From assembly GCF_900113695.1 (NCBI RefSeq), contig NZ_FOQH01000001.1, forward strand, positions 642,345 through 706,344: a stretch of 64,000 bases of DNA, given 5' to 3'. Below the pieces are notes generated by a model. That model was given only the letters and a program-made list of their open reading frames with translations, searched no databases and had not been told where the DNA came from. The position numbers and the translations under genes were made by a program. The stretch's first letter is position 1. Each line of letters starts with the position of its first letter. Shown piece after piece: positions 25,819 to 35,350 of the stretch. Origin of the DNA: Albimonas pacifica. GTDB taxonomy: Bacteria > Pseudomonadota > Alphaproteobacteria > Rhodobacterales > Rhodobacteraceae.

Positions 25819-27747
25819 ATGTCGAAAGTCATTGGCATCGACCTCGGGACCACGAACTCCTGCGTCGCCATCATGGATGGCCAGACCGCGAAGGTGATCG
25901 AGAACTCCGAGGGCGCGCGCACCACCCCCTCGATGGTGGGCTTCACCGAGGACGAGCGCCTCGTCGGCCAGCCGGCCAAGCGCCAGGCGGTCACCAACCC
26001 CGAGAACACCCTCTTCGCCGTCAAGCGCCTGATCGGCCGCCGCTATTCCGACCCCACCGTCGAGAAAGACAAGGGGATGGTCCCCTACAAGATCGTCGAG
26101 GGGAAGAACGGCGACGCCTGGGTCGAGGCCCGCGGCGAGAAATATTCGCCCTCGCAGGTCAGCGCCTACATCCTTCAGAAGATGAAGGAGACCGCCGAGT
26201 CCTACCTGGGCGAGAAGGTCGAGAAGGCGGTGATCACCGTTCCCGCCTACTTCAACGACAGCCAGCGCCAGGCCACCAAGGACGCCGGCAAGATCGCCGG
26301 TCTGGAAGTGCTGCGCATCATCAACGAGCCGACGGCGGCCGCGCTCGCCTACGGGCTCGACAAGAAAGAGGGCAAGACCATCGCGGTCTATGACCTCGGC
26401 GGCGGCACCTTCGACATCTCGATCCTCGAGATCGACGACGGCCTGTTCGAGGTGAAGTCGACCAACGGCGACACCTTCCTGGGCGGCGAAGACTTCGACA
26501 TGCGCATCGTCGAATACCTCGCCGAGGAGTTCAAGAAGCAGTCCGGCGTCGACCTGACCAAGGACCGCCTCGCCCTGCAGCGCCTCAAGGAGGCCGCGGA
26601 GAAGGCGAAGATCGAGCTCTCCTCCTCGTCCCAGACCGAGATCAACCAGCCCTTCATCTCGATGGACCCCGAGACGCGCCAGCCCCTGCACCTGGTGCTG
26701 AAGCTGAGCCGCGCGAAGCTGGAATCCATCGTGGGCGACCTGATCGCGCGCACGCTGAAGCCCTGCGAGGCGGCCCTGAAGGACGCCGGCATCTCCAAGT
26801 CCGAGATCGACGAGGTGGTCCTCGTCGGCGGCATGACCCGCATGCCCAAGGTCTACGAGGAGGTGACGAAGTTCTTCGGGAAGGAGCCCCACAAGGGCGT
26901 GAACCCCGACGAGGTCGTGGCCATGGGCGCCGCGATCCAGGCGGGCGTGCTCCAGGGCGACGTGAAGGACGTGGTCCTGCTGGACGTGACGCCCCTCAGC
27001 CTCGGCATCGAGACCCTGGGCGGCGTGTTCACCCGGCTGATCGACCGCAACACCACGATCCCGACCAAGAAGTCCCAGACCTTCTCCACGGCTGACGACA
27101 ACCAGACCGCGGTGACCATCCGGGTCTTCCAGGGCGAGCGGGAGATGGCGGCCGACAACAAGCTGCTGGGCCAGTTCAACCTCGAGGAAATCCCGCCGGC
27201 GCCCCGCGGCATGCCGCAGATCGAGGTCAGCTTCGACATCGACGCCAACGGCATCGTGTCGGTCGGCGCCAAGGACAAGGCGACCGGCAAGGAGCAGAAG
27301 ATCACGATCCAGGCCTCCGGCGGTCTCTCGGACGACGACATCGAGAAGATGGTCAAGGACGCCGAGGAGAACGCCGACGCCGACAAGAAGCGTCGCGAGC
27401 TGGTCGAGGCCCGCAACCAGGCCGAGAGCATGATCCACGGCGCCGAGAAGTCGCTGGCCGAGCATGGCGACAAGGTCGACGAGGCCACCCGCGGCGCGAT
27501 CCAGACCGCCATCGACGAGCTGAAGACCGCCGCCGAGGGCGACGATCTGGAGGCGATCAAGGCCAAGACCCAGGCCCTGACCGAGGCGTCGATGAAGCTG
27601 GGCGAGGCGATCTACAAGGCGTCCTCGGACGCCGAGCAGGCCGCCGCCCAGGAGGCCGCGGCCCGCGACGCGGCCCGCGACGGCGACGACGTGGTGGACG
27701 CCGAGTTCACCGAGGAGAAGAAGGACGACGATCGGAAGGCCGGCTGA
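25819..27747 (+). CDS. dnaK: Molecular chaperone DnaK (Hsp70)
   Basis: ATP-driven chaperone, 642 residues. The ATPase domain starts with [13 protein letters not shown] and contains the phosphate-2 motif [13 protein letters not shown] and adenosine motif [12 protein letters not shown]. The linker is [16 protein letters not shown], followed by the substrate-binding domain and a lid ending in an acidic/Ala tail ([15 protein letters not shown]). Start ATG 25819; upstream residues are only leader translation. A terminator-like hairpin lies between dnaK and dnaJ, so dnaJ may be expressed at a lower level. Confidence 0.98.
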   Translation: MSKVIGIDLGTTNSCVAIMDGQTAKVIENSEGARTTPSMVGFTEDERLVGQPAKRQAVTNPENTLFAVKRLIGRRYSDPTVEKDKGMVPYKIVEGKNGDAWVEARGEKYSPSQVSAYILQKMKETAESYLGEKVEKAVITVPAYFNDSQRQATKDAGKIAGLEVLRIINEPTAAALAYGLDKKEGKTIAVYDLGGGTFDISILEIDDGLFEVKSTNGDTFLGGEDFDMRIVEYLAEEFKKQSGVDLTKDRLALQRLKEAAEKAKIELSSSSQTEINQPFISMDPETRQPLHLVLKLSRAKLESIVGDLIARTLKPCEAALKDAGISKSEIDEVVLVGGMTRMPKVYEEVTKFFGKEPHKGVNPDEVVAMGAAIQAGVLQGDVKDVVLLDVTPLSLGIETLGGVFTRLIDRNTTIPTKKSQTFSTADDNQTAVTIRVFQGEREMAADNKLLGQFNLEEIPPAPRGMPQIEVSFDIDANGIVSVGAKDKATGKEQKITIQASGGLSDDDIEKMVKDAEENADADKKRRELVEARNQAESMIHGAEKSLAEHGDKVDEATRGAIQTAIDELKTAAEGDDLEAIKAKTQALTEASMKLGEAIYKASSDAEQAAAQEAAARDAARDGDDVVDAEFTEEKKDDDRKAG

Positions 27748-27772
27748 GGCCTCCGGTCCGACGCCCGGATCG

Positions 27773-27799
27773 CGGCCCCGCCCCCATGGGGCGGGGCCG
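27773..27799 (+). terminator. Hairpin between dnaK and dnaJ
   Basis: Perfect 12-bp stem CGGCCCCGCCCC - CAT - GGGGCGGGGCCG, followed by TTGCGT. Likely partial terminator in the dnaKJ operon. Confidence 0.7.
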
Positions 27800-27961
27800 T
27801 TGCGTGATGAAAGGACGCGCCGCTTGACCCGCGGCCCGTCCCGGAAGACCCTCGCCCCCGACGCCTCCCGGACGCCTGCGCGATGCAGACCCGGCGCGGG
27901 CGCGGCGGACGGATCGCCACGCGGACCGCGACGGACCGGCTAGACGGGAGAGACCCAAGGA

Positions 27962-29119
27962 ATGTCCAAACGGGATTTCTACGAGGTGCTGGGCCTGTCC
28001 AAGGGCGCCTCCGAGGAAGAGATCAAGAAGGCCTATCGCAAGAAGGCCAAGGAATATCACCCTGACCGCAATCCGGACGACGCCTCGGCCGAGGGGAAGT
28101 TCAAGGAGGTCAACGAGGCCTACGACCACCTCAAGGATCCGCAGAAGAAAGCCGCCTACGACCAGTTCGGTCACGCGGCTTTCGACGGCTCCGCGGGCAT
28201 GGGCGGCGGCTTCCGTCCGGGCGGCGGCCCGGGGCAGGGCGACTTCGGCTCGGCCTTCTCGGACGTGTTCGAGGACCTGTTCGGCGACTTCATGGGCGGC
28301 CAGCGCGGCGGCGCGCGCCGTCGCGGCGGCGCCGCGCGCGGCTCGGACCTGCGCTACAACCTGCGCGTGACGCTCGAGGACGCCTTCAAGGGCAAGACCG
28401 AGACGATCCAGGTCCCCGGCTCCGTCCAGTGCGAGGCCTGCTCGGGCACCGGCGCCGAGGGCGGCGCCCAGCCCGCCGCCTGCCCGACCTGCTCGGGCCT
28501 GGGCAAGGTGCGCGCCCAGCAGGGCTTTTTCACCATCGAACGGACCTGCCCGACCTGCGCGGGCCGCGGCTCGGTCGTGAAGAACCCGTGCAAGGTCTGC
28601 AACGGCGCGACGCGGGTGCAGAAGGACCGCCGGCTGAACGTCAACATCCCCGCGGGGGTGGAGACCGGCACCCGCATCCGGCTCGCCGGAGAGGGCGAGG
28701 CGGGCGTGATGGGCGGCCCCTCGGGCGACCTCTACATCTTCATCGAGGTCGCCCCGCATCCGATCTTCGAGCGCGAGGGCCCCGACCTGCACTGCCGGAT
28801 CCCGGTGCCGATGACCACCGCCGCGCTGGGCGGGGAGATCGAGGCGCCGCTGATCGACGGCGGCCGCAGCCGGGTGAAGGTCCCCTCGGGCGTGCAGTCG
28901 GGCAAGCAGCTGCGCCTGCGCGAGAAGGGCATGCCGACCCTGCGCGGCGGACGGCGCGGCGACCTCTACCTCGAGCTCGCGGTCGAGACGCCGGTGAACC
29001 TGACCGCGAAGCAGAAGGAGCTGCTCAAGGAGTTCGAGGCCGCGGGCAAGGACAACTCGCCCGGCACCACGGATTTCTTCTCCAAGGTGAAGTCCTTCTG
29101 GGACGGGATGACCGGCTGA
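27962..29119 (+). CDS. dnaJ: Chaperone protein DnaJ (Hsp40)
   Basis: DnaK co-chaperone, 385 residues. J-domain with the HPD tripeptide in [10 protein letters not shown] (about residues 33-35), then a G/F-rich linker. The zinc centre has [24 protein letters not shown] and CKVCNGAT; the last lacks the final Gly of CxxCxGxG but keeps both cysteines. A C-terminal client-binding domain follows. ATG at 27962 is preceded by a GGGAGAGACCCAAGGA-like site. It ends at a strong terminator. Confidence 0.97.
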   Translation: MSKRDFYEVLGLSKGASEEEIKKAYRKKAKEYHPDRNPDDASAEGKFKEVNEAYDHLKDPQKKAAYDQFGHAAFDGSAGMGGGFRPGGGPGQGDFGSAFSDVFEDLFGDFMGGQRGGARRRGGAARGSDLRYNLRVTLEDAFKGKTETIQVPGSVQCEACSGTGAEGGAQPAACPTCSGLGKVRAQQGFFTIERTCPTCAGRGSVVKNPCKVCNGATRVQKDRRLNVNIPAGVETGTRIRLAGEGEAGVMGGPSGDLYIFIEVAPHPIFEREGPDLHCRIPVPMTTAALGGEIEAPLIDGGRSRVKVPSGVQSGKQLRLREKGMPTLRGGRRGDLYLELAVETPVNLTAKQKELLKEFEAAGKDNSPGTTDFFSKVKSFWDGMTG

Positions 29120-29152
29120 GGCGACGGAGCCCGCAGCCCCGCGCGTGACAGG

Positions 29153-29180
29153 AAGGCCCCCGCATCGCGGGGGCCTTTCT
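29153..29180 (+). terminator. Rho-independent terminator after dnaJ
   Basis: Stem AAGGCCCCCGC - ATC - GCGGGGGCCTT followed by TCTT, the clearest factor-independent terminator in the window. Confidence 0.85.
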
Positions 29181-29277
29181 TGTATCGTGGCGCCATGGAA
29201 TCGGCCCGATCCGGCCATGCGCCGGCGCCGCCCGCTCCGCTACCTGCGGAGCCGAGCAGACAACTGGAGGAGCCTCC

Positions 29278-30342
29278 ATGAGCCCCCGATCCCTTCCCCC
29301 CCGTTCCGCCCCCTCGCGCCGCGCCGACCGCCGGGCCTCGTCCTCGGGCGTCGCGACGCCCTCCGCCCTCTCGGTGATCGTGGTGGGCGCGCTGCTGGTC
29401 TCGGGCGTCGCGATGTCCCTGCCCGCCTTCGCCCAGCCGCAGGGCGGCAAGGCCGAGCTGCGCCGAGAGGCGCGCGAGGAGTGGCTCGAGGAAGCCGAGG
29501 CCGCGGGCGACCGCCTGCAGAAGGCGATCAAGGCCGCCGGCCGCGAGGCCGAGACGCTCGACGCCCGCATCTCGAAAGCGCAGGAGGCCGACGAGGCGCT
29601 GGGCGCGAAGCTGCAGCTTGCCCAGGCCGCCGGCTCCCAGCCCGCCCCCCGCCCGGCGCCCGAGCGCCCCGCGCGCGAGGGGCGCCCCGCCGCCGAGGCC
29701 CCCCAGTGCCGCGGCCGCCTGGTGGTCGAGGGCGAGGGGATCGAGACCGCGACCCCCGACGTGCTGCGCGTGAGCTTCGGCGCCGACGCCCGCGCCGAGG
29801 GGCCGGGCGAGGCGCTCGCCCAGGCGTCCGAGGCGGTGAAGGCGCTGCTCGACGCGGTGCTGGCGGCCGGCGTGGCGAAGGAGGACGTCTCGACCACGCA
29901 GGTGAACCTGAACCCGGTCTACGACCGCTCCGAGCGCAACGCGGCGCCGGAGATCGTGGCCTGGGAGGCGGGGTCGAGCCTGGCGGTGACGCTGAAGGAC
30001 GTCTCGAAGTTCGGCGCGCTGGCGACGGCGGCGACCGAGGCGGGGGCGACCAGCATCTCGGGCGTCAGCTTCGCGGTGTCGGACGAGAAGGACCGGCTGG
30101 AGGCCGCCCGCCAGGCCGCGGTGAAGGCCGCGCTGGCCCGGGCGGAGCTGCTGGCCGGGGCCGCGGACGCCCGCGTCGGCGCGATCCTGGAGCTGAGCGA
30201 GACCGGGATCTCGATGCCCGGCCCGCGGCCGATGTTCGCCCGCGCGGCGGTGGCCGAATCCGCCATGGCCGACATGCCCATCGCCGAGGGCGCGCAGGAG
30301 CTGCGCGCCACGGTGACCGCGACGGTCGAGCTCTGCCAGTGA
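29278..30342 (+). CDS. SIMPL domain-containing (DUF541) exported protein
   Basis: A 354-residue protein with a twin-Arg-rich N-terminus and a hydrophobic segment at about residues 31-50 ending in LPAFAQ, a likely signal peptide. A helical, charged region (residues 55-110, coiled-coil-like) is followed by a Pro/Ala linker. The SIMPL domain covers about 140-350 (VVEGEGIETATPDVLRVSF ... LNPVYD ... SGVSFAVSD ... TVTATVELC). SIMPL proteins are periplasmic or surface proteins of unclear role. The helical spacer before the domain is unusual. It stands alone after dnaJ. Confidence 0.85.
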   Translation: MSPRSLPPRSAPSRRADRRASSSGVATPSALSVIVVGALLVSGVAMSLPAFAQPQGGKAELRREAREEWLEEAEAAGDRLQKAIKAAGREAETLDARISKAQEADEALGAKLQLAQAAGSQPAPRPAPERPAREGRPAAEAPQCRGRLVVEGEGIETATPDVLRVSFGADARAEGPGEALAQASEAVKALLDAVLAAGVAKEDVSTTQVNLNPVYDRSERNAAPEIVAWEAGSSLAVTLKDVSKFGALATAATEAGATSISGVSFAVSDEKDRLEAARQAAVKAALARAELLAGAADARVGAILELSETGISMPGPRPMFARAAVAESAMADMPIAEGAQELRATVTATVELCQ

Positions 30343-30381
30343 GCCCACAGGCCCCCGCCGCGCCCGCGGCCGGGGCCTGAG

Positions 30382-30404
30382 CGCCCCGGCGTCGGGCGCC
30401 GGGG
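30382..30404 (+). terminator. Hairpin after the SIMPL gene
   Basis: GCCCCGGCG - TCGG - GCGCCGGGGC, about 9 bp of pairing, 40 bases after the stop. No clear U-tract. Confidence 0.55.
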
Positions 30405-30457
30405 CGGTGCGGGTCCCCCGACCTGCGCCTTCCCGGCGCCCGGCGCGCCCGGCCCCC

Positions 30458-30516
30458 GCCGCCGCCCCCGGCCACGAGCCCCGCCCACCCGCCCCGCCGT
30501 GGCCGGGGGCGGCGGC
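30458..30516. repeat. Variable-stem/conserved-loop hairpin element, copy E2
   Basis: 18-bp perfect arms, GCCGCCGCCCCCGGCCAC (30458-30475) and its complement (30499-30516), around a 23-base loop with core CCCCGCCCACCCGC. Same loop length as E1. Confidence 0.7.
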
Positions 30517-30556
30517 TGCCGGGGCGCCCGGTCTCCCGGCGCCCGGCCCGCGCCAA

Positions 30557-30605
30557 GCGCGGCCCCTGCGCGCGGGTGAGCGGGCGGGGCGCGCAGGGGC
30601 CGCGC
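30557..30605. repeat. Variable-stem/conserved-loop hairpin element, copy E3 (inverted)
   Basis: 17-bp perfect arms (GCGCGGCCCCTGCGCGC at 30557-30573; partner 30589-30605) around the loop GGGTGAGCGGGCGGG. The loop is the reverse strand of the E1/E4 loop core and 13/15 identical to the E5 loop. Confidence 0.7.
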
Positions 30606-30774
30606 GGGCTTGCCCTCGGCGCAACGCCGGCCGGTCCGCGGGCGTCCCGAGACCTGACTTCGGCGCGAGGATCGGACCCGGCGGCCCTTCGCGAGGCGCC
30701 CCGGGCTCGACCCGGGGCCTCCGTCCCGCCGCCGCCGCCGCGGTCGCATCGTCGTGGATCGGGACGGCCGGCGT

Positions 30775-32001
30775 TCAGCCCGGCGTGTCGGGATGCCGGC
30801 GCGGCGCCAGGATCCGCTCGGCGACGTTCGCGGCGCCCTCGGCCAGGCCCTCGCCGTCGAAGTTTCCGCGCACCAGCGAAGTCCAGGCCAACGCCCGGAG
30901 GAAGGTCTCGACCCGCCCGGGTTCCGGCGGCCGGGGGGCGGACCAGAATGTCGCCAGCGGCTGCGGGTCGACCAGCCCCTCGCGGTCGAAGATCGCCCGG
31001 CCCAGCGTCTTCACCGGAACCCCCCGGCGCAGGGCCGAGAGGCCGACGGTCGAGTTCACCGTCGCCAGCCCCGCCGCCCGCCCGAGCATCGCGCCCAGGT
31101 CGCCGCCGTCGATCACCTCGACCCGGTCCTCCGCGCCATGGCGGGCCGCCGTCGCGCGCAGCAGGCGCCGCCAGGGGGTCAGGCCGTTGTCGACCGGGTG
31201 CTCCTTGACCAGCAGGCGCGCCTCGGGCGGGGCGTGCAGGGCGAAGCTGCGCACCACCGCCTTCGCCGTCTCGCGCAGGTCGGGGTCGGGGCCGTGGGCG
31301 CGGATCTGGAAGTCGGTGCGCAGCTGCAGCGGGAACAGGAACAGCGGCGCCTCGCCCTGCCGCCACGCCTCCCACACCCGCGCCGCATGGGCCCGGTCGC
31401 GCCGGGCGCGGAGCATCTTCCACAGGAAGCCGCCGTATTCGGCCAGCGGGTGCCAGGTCTGGTGGCGCCGATAGCCCGGATGCGTGGCCCAGGAGAGCGC
31501 CAGGTTCGCCAGGTTCCAGGCGACGTCCATCGCCGCATAGGACGCGAAGGAGGAGCGGTAGAGGCGCGTCTCCTGCGGGACCTCGCCGCGCGCGGCCAGC
31601 GCCTCCAGCGCCGGCCAGTCGGCGGGGAAGGGCGCGCCGGCGCCGCCGCCGTCGGGCTCCACCGTCAGCCAGTCCGGGCGCACGTAGCCCAGCTCGACAT
31701 GGTGCACCCGCACCCCCATCGCCTTCGCCCGGTCCACGGCGGGGCGATGCAGGGGGCGGTTGTCGCCCAACAGCACCAGGTCGGTGACGCCCTCGGCCGC
31801 CATGAACGCCTCGACGAATGCGGGCCAGTCCGCGAAGGGGCCGCGATAGGACCGCCCCCCGCCGCGCCGCCAGAACAGCGCGTCGCCGGGGGAGAGATGC
31901 AGGCGCAGCACCCGGGCGCCGCGCGCCTCGAGCGCGTCGCCCAGATGGGAGAAGAACGTCGACGACGGCCCCTGCAGGAGCAGCGCGCAGCGCTCGGCCA
32001 T
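30775..32001 (-). CDS. Capsular polysaccharide biosynthesis/export protein, KpsS-like
   Basis: A 408-residue GT-B-like protein of the KpsS/KpsC (beta-Kdo transferase / capsule export) family. Motifs: LLLQGPSSTFFSHLGDALEARG at the N-terminus, HVELGYVRPDWLTVE (about 107-121), KEHPVDNGLTPWRRL and VNSTVGLSALRRGVP with KTLG, all diagnostic of the Capsule_synth family. In capsule systems these enzymes build the Kdo linker on lyso-phosphatidylglycerol. ATG at 32001. A paralogue is divergently encoded at 32221. Confidence 0.87.
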   Translation of the reverse strand: MAERCALLLQGPSSTFFSHLGDALEARGARVLRLHLSPGDALFWRRGGGRSYRGPFADWPAFVEAFMAAEGVTDLVLLGDNRPLHRPAVDRAKAMGVRVHHVELGYVRPDWLTVEPDGGGAGAPFPADWPALEALAARGEVPQETRLYRSSFASYAAMDVAWNLANLALSWATHPGYRRHQTWHPLAEYGGFLWKMLRARRDRAHAARVWEAWRQGEAPLFLFPLQLRTDFQIRAHGPDPDLRETAKAVVRSFALHAPPEARLLVKEHPVDNGLTPWRRLLRATAARHGAEDRVEVIDGGDLGAMLGRAAGLATVNSTVGLSALRRGVPVKTLGRAIFDREGLVDPQPLATFWSAPRPPEPGRVETFLRALAWTSLVRGNFDGEGLAEGAANVAERILAPRRHPDTPG

Positions 32002-32131
32002 CGCTCTTGTCCTCCGTCCTCGCGTCCCCGGCTTCCGGCCCCGTCCTGCCCGCCCGGGCGGGCGGGCGCAAGCCATGCCTGCTGCAGGCCCGGGCAGGTC
32101 GGGCCGGGGCCCATGCAGGGGCGGGGCGGCA

Positions 32132-32160
32132 TTGACTTGGCCCCCGCCCCGGCCTAGCCC
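32132..32160 (+). promoter_or_regulatory. Candidate sigma-70-type promoter of the second KpsS-like gene
   Basis: TTGACT (32132-32137), 17-base spacer, TAGCCC (32155-32160), 61 bp before the ATG. It is the best -35 match seen in the region. Confidence 0.6.
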
Positions 32161-32220
32161 CTCCCGGCGGCGCCGGCCGGACCCGGCGCGCGCGCGTGAC
32201 GGGCGGATGGGAGCGCCAGC

Positions 32221-33558
32221 ATGGCCGCAGTCGAAGCGGGCGGAGCGGACGGCCGCAGCACCCGGGCGCGCCGCGTCCTGTTCCTGCAGGGCCCGCCGAC
32301 GGTGTTCTGGCGCGAGCTCGCCGGCGCCTTCGAGGCGCAGGGCCACGAGACGCGCCGCGTGAACCTCTCCACCGCCGACTGGCTGACCTGGCGCAGGCCG
32401 GGCGCGGACAGCTATCGCGGGACCTTCTCGGGCTGGCGGCGCTGGCTGGGGCGGTATCTGGACGCGCAGGGCGTCACCGACGTCCTCTACTACGCCGACC
32501 GCCTCCCCTATCACGTCGTCGCCGCCGAGGAGGCCGAGCGCCGCGGCATCCCCTGCCACGCGGTCGAGTTCGGCTACCTGCGCCCCGACTGGCTGACGCT
32601 GGAGCGGCGGGGGATGGGCGCCTTCTCCCACTTCCCCAACGACCCGCAGACGATCCGCCGCCTCGCCGCCGCGATCGAGGAGAAGCCGGAGCTCGGCACG
32701 CGCTACGCCCACTCCTTCATCCGCGAGGCGACGGACGAGCTGCTGTTCAACCTCGTCAACGCGCTGTTCTGCTGGCCCTGGCCGTTCTTCGACATGGACA
32801 AGCGCTATCACCCGCTGACCGACTACCCCAGCTGGATCCCCCGCCTGATGCGCGGCGACCGGCTGAAGCGGGAGGCGGAGGCGGTGGTGGCGACCTGCGT
32901 CTCGGGCGCCTGGCCCTACCACCTCTTCGCGCTGCAGATCGAGGCGGACTACCAGCTGCGCGACAACTCCCCCTACGACACGCTCGCCCAGCCGATCGCG
33001 GAGGTCATCGCCTCCTTCGCGCGCCACGCCCCGCCGGAGCAGCGGCTGGTGTTCAAGCTGCACCCGCTGGACAACGGGCTGGAGAACTGGCCGGGCCTGG
33101 TGCGCCGCCGGGCCGAGGCCGAGGGCGTGGCCGACCGGGTGATCGCCATCGACGGGGGCGACCTCGACGCGCTGCTTCGCCATGCGGACGGGGCGCTGTC
33201 GGTGAACTCGACCGTGGGGCTGCATGCGATCCGGGCGGGGACGCCGACGCTGGCGCTGGGGCCGGCGGTCTACGACGTGGCGGGGCTGACCCACCAGGGC
33301 CCGCTGGCCAGCTTCTGGACGGCGCCCGAGCCGGTGGACGCGGGGCTCGCCGCCGACCTGATGAAGGTGCTGGCGGACACGATCCAGGTGAAGGGCTCGT
33401 TCTACAACAAGGCGGGTCGGGCGCTGGCGGCGCAGGAGATCGTGCGCCGCGTCGCGGCCGGCGAGGTCAACGAGCCCGGCGCCTTCGTGCCCACACCCCC
33501 CCGCCTGCCGGTGCGCCGCCGCGACGCCGACGTGGCCTTCGCCGCCGCGCAGGGCTGA
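32221..33558 (+). CDS. Capsular polysaccharide biosynthesis/export protein, KpsS-like (second copy)
   Basis: A 445-residue paralogue of the minus-strand gene at 30775. Shared motifs are VLFLQGPPTVFWRELAGAFEAQG, HAVEFGYLRPDWLTLE, KLHPLDNGLENWPGL and VNSTVGLHAIRAGTP with LALG. Differences include the HPLTDYPSWIPRLM segment and a longer C-terminal tail (PTPPRLPVRRRDADVAF). The two proteins probably act in sequence or together in making the capsule glycolipid linker. It has its own promoter and no partner gene on its strand. Confidence 0.87.
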   Translation: MAAVEAGGADGRSTRARRVLFLQGPPTVFWRELAGAFEAQGHETRRVNLSTADWLTWRRPGADSYRGTFSGWRRWLGRYLDAQGVTDVLYYADRLPYHVVAAEEAERRGIPCHAVEFGYLRPDWLTLERRGMGAFSHFPNDPQTIRRLAAAIEEKPELGTRYAHSFIREATDELLFNLVNALFCWPWPFFDMDKRYHPLTDYPSWIPRLMRGDRLKREAEAVVATCVSGAWPYHLFALQIEADYQLRDNSPYDTLAQPIAEVIASFARHAPPEQRLVFKLHPLDNGLENWPGLVRRRAEAEGVADRVIAIDGGDLDALLRHADGALSVNSTVGLHAIRAGTPTLALGPAVYDVAGLTHQGPLASFWTAPEPVDAGLAADLMKVLADTIQVKGSFYNKAGRALAAQEIVRRVAAGEVNEPGAFVPTPPRLPVRRRDADVAFAAAQG

Positions 33559-33621
33559 TCCCGCCTGCCGTCCGGCGCCCCGCCGCTGGCGGCAGACGCC
33601 CCGCTTCCTTTTCCGCGCATC

Positions 33622-33702
33622 GCCCGCCGCCACGCCCGCGGCCCCGGCACGCGCCCCGCCCGCCCACCCGCGCGCGCCGGGGCCGCGGGCGCGGCGGCGG
33701 GC
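33622..33702. repeat. Variable-stem/conserved-loop hairpin element, copy E4
   Basis: 27-bp arms (33622-33648 and 33676-33702, one mismatch) around a 27-base loop with core CCCCGCCCGCCCACCCGC, flanked by ACGC / GCGCGC as in E1. Confidence 0.75.
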
Positions 33703-33743
33703 AGGGCGGTTCGCGCCGGCTTGCGCAGGAGGGCGCCGCGCAA

Positions 33744-33802
33744 GCCGCCGCCCCCGCCCGCAGGCGGGTGGGTGGGCGGGGCCTGCGGGCGGGGGCGGCG
33801 GC
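33744..33802. repeat. Variable-stem/conserved-loop hairpin element, copy E5 (inverted)
   Basis: Perfect 22-bp arms (33744-33765 and 33781-33802) around the loop GGGTGGGTGGGCGGG, opposite orientation to E4. Confidence 0.75.
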
Positions 33803-33834
33803 GGAGGCTGGACGGGGCGCGCGCCGGAAAGGCG

Positions 33835-33858
33835 AAGGGGGCCGCGCAGGGCCCCCTT
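33835..33858. terminator. Terminator-like hairpin downstream of the Wza-like gene
   Basis: AAGGGGGCC - GCGCAG - GGCCCCCTT, 9-bp stem, 26 bases after the minus-strand stop. Confidence 0.6.
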
Positions 33859-33884
33859 CCCGGGATCCGGCGTCGGCGCCCGGA

Positions 33885-35126
33885 TCAGTTGAGCTGGTTC
33901 AGCAGCCGCAGGGTCTGCGTGGTGGGCGAGAGCGCGTCGTCGACCACGCTCAGCACCTTGCCCGCCTGCGCGAGATCGGCGTTGGCGGTGTAGACGATGT
34001 CCCCGTCCTCCATCGCGAAGCGCCGCGCGAGGAAGAACGAGCCCGGGTCCGACAGGTCCAGCCCGTAGACGATGGGCGTGGCCGAGGCCCCGGCTTCCGG
34101 CGCCGCCGAAGGCCCGGCCAGGGCCACGGCCACCTCCGGGTCCTCGTAGCGGAACACGAAGACCGAGCTCGGGTCGGCCCGGCGGTCGTCGAGGCCCCCG
34201 GCCTCGGCGATGGCCTGGTCGAGCGTCACCACCTCGGTCGAGAAGGCGATGCGCCGCGCGCGCCCGTTGGCGCCCAGCGAGGTGAAGCTCTGCCCGATGT
34301 CGAGCGCCGCGATCACGTCGCCCGAGCGCACGCGCACGTTCTGCGCCGGCTCGCGCAGGATCCGCGCCAGATGCGCCTCGGCCTGCACGTCGCCGCGGGT
34401 CAGGCGGATCAGCGTGCGGTGGGCGGGGGTCTTCGAGCCGCCCGAGGCCGCCAGAACGTCCAGCACCCGCTCGCCCACGCCGTTGAGCTGCACGCGGCCG
34501 GCGTTGCCGATCGCATCCCCCAGCACCGTCACCGAGGAGACCGGCGACTGCTGGATGGTGACGATCACCTGCGGCTCGATCGCCTTGCCCGCCAGCGCCG
34601 AGACGATGGCCGAGGCGACCTGGTCGGGCGTGCGCCCGTTGGCAGAGATCCGCCCCGCGTAGGGCACCGTGATCCGCCCGTCCGGGCCGATGCGCTGGTC
34701 GGGCAGGGCGGCGCCCCGGCTCTCGGAGTTCTGGGTCGAGAACAGGCCGCCCTCGACCGCCTCCCAGATGGTGATGCCGACGACGTCGCCCACGCGCAGC
34801 ACCTGCGCGTCGGCCGCGCCGCGCCCGGCGAGATCGGCGGGGGGCTCGGCGCGGCTGCGCTCCAGCACCTCGACCGCCTCGGGGGTCAGGATCGCGTAGG
34901 CGTAGGGGAACACCGTGGTCTCGGGCGAGGCCGCCGCCTGGCGCACCGCGTCGCCCGTGGGGCCCGAGGCCGGCGCATAGGCGCAGCCCGCAAGGGCCGC
35001 GGCCAGCAGTCCGACGGCCAGGGCGCGCGCCCGCGCCCCGTTCCCGCCGCGCAGCCCGTGCCCGCCGCGCAGCCCAAGCCGCGCCGCCGACGCGCCGACG
35101 GCGCGTCCCGCTTCCGATCCGCGCAT
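33885..35126 (-). CDS. Outer-membrane polysaccharide export lipoprotein (Wza/KpsD-type, Poly_export and SLBB domains)
   Basis: Outer-membrane exit channel for a surface polysaccharide. The 413-residue protein has a lipoprotein signal ending in LAAALAGC (Cys48) after an unusually long Gly/Arg-rich N-terminus. The polysaccharide-export domain follows (VLRVGDVVGITIWEAVEGG ... GPDGRITVPYAGRISANGRT), then one or two SLBB domains (SVTVLGDAIGNAGRVQL ... VLDVLAASGG). ATG at 35126. It fits the KpsMTE-like exporter encoded from 36089 onward. Confidence 0.92.
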   Translation of the reverse strand: MRGSEAGRAVGASAARLGLRGGHGLRGGNGARARALAVGLLAAALAGCAYAPASGPTGDAVRQAAASPETTVFPYAYAILTPEAVEVLERSRAEPPADLAGRGAADAQVLRVGDVVGITIWEAVEGGLFSTQNSESRGAALPDQRIGPDGRITVPYAGRISANGRTPDQVASAIVSALAGKAIEPQVIVTIQQSPVSSVTVLGDAIGNAGRVQLNGVGERVLDVLAASGGSKTPAHRTLIRLTRGDVQAEAHLARILREPAQNVRVRSGDVIAALDIGQSFTSLGANGRARRIAFSTEVVTLDQAIAEAGGLDDRRADPSSVFVFRYEDPEVAVALAGPSAAPEAGASATPIVYGLDLSDPGSFFLARRFAMEDGDIVYTANADLAQAGKVLSVVDDALSPTTQTLRLLNQLN

Positions 35127-35350
35127 GACGCCAGGTCTCCCGTTCCGCTCGTCCCTCGGCGCGCGCCTGTTCCGACCGGCGCGCTCGCCTTTCAGCCTGT
35201 GTGCCCCGCGCCGGGCCCGCAGGCAAGGGCGCTGAACGCGCGCCGGCCGCGCGGCGCCCCCGGCCGGGTCCCCCCGGCCACGCAGCCGCGGCGCGCGCGG
35301 CGGACCGGGCGCGCGGCGCGAAGGGCGGCGGAGGGGCAGGGGGCGCGGGC

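Larger units (their letters stand above)
30343..30774. other. 432-bp intergenic stretch between convergent genes
   Basis: No gene is seen. It contains a terminator-like hairpin (30382-30404) and two hairpins of the conserved-loop family, E2 and E3, in opposite orientation. Confidence 0.5.
33559..33884. other. 326-bp intergenic region with two inverted hairpin elements
   Basis: No gene is seen. It contains E4 and E5 in opposite orientation and a terminator-like hairpin next to the Wza-like gene. Confidence 0.5.
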
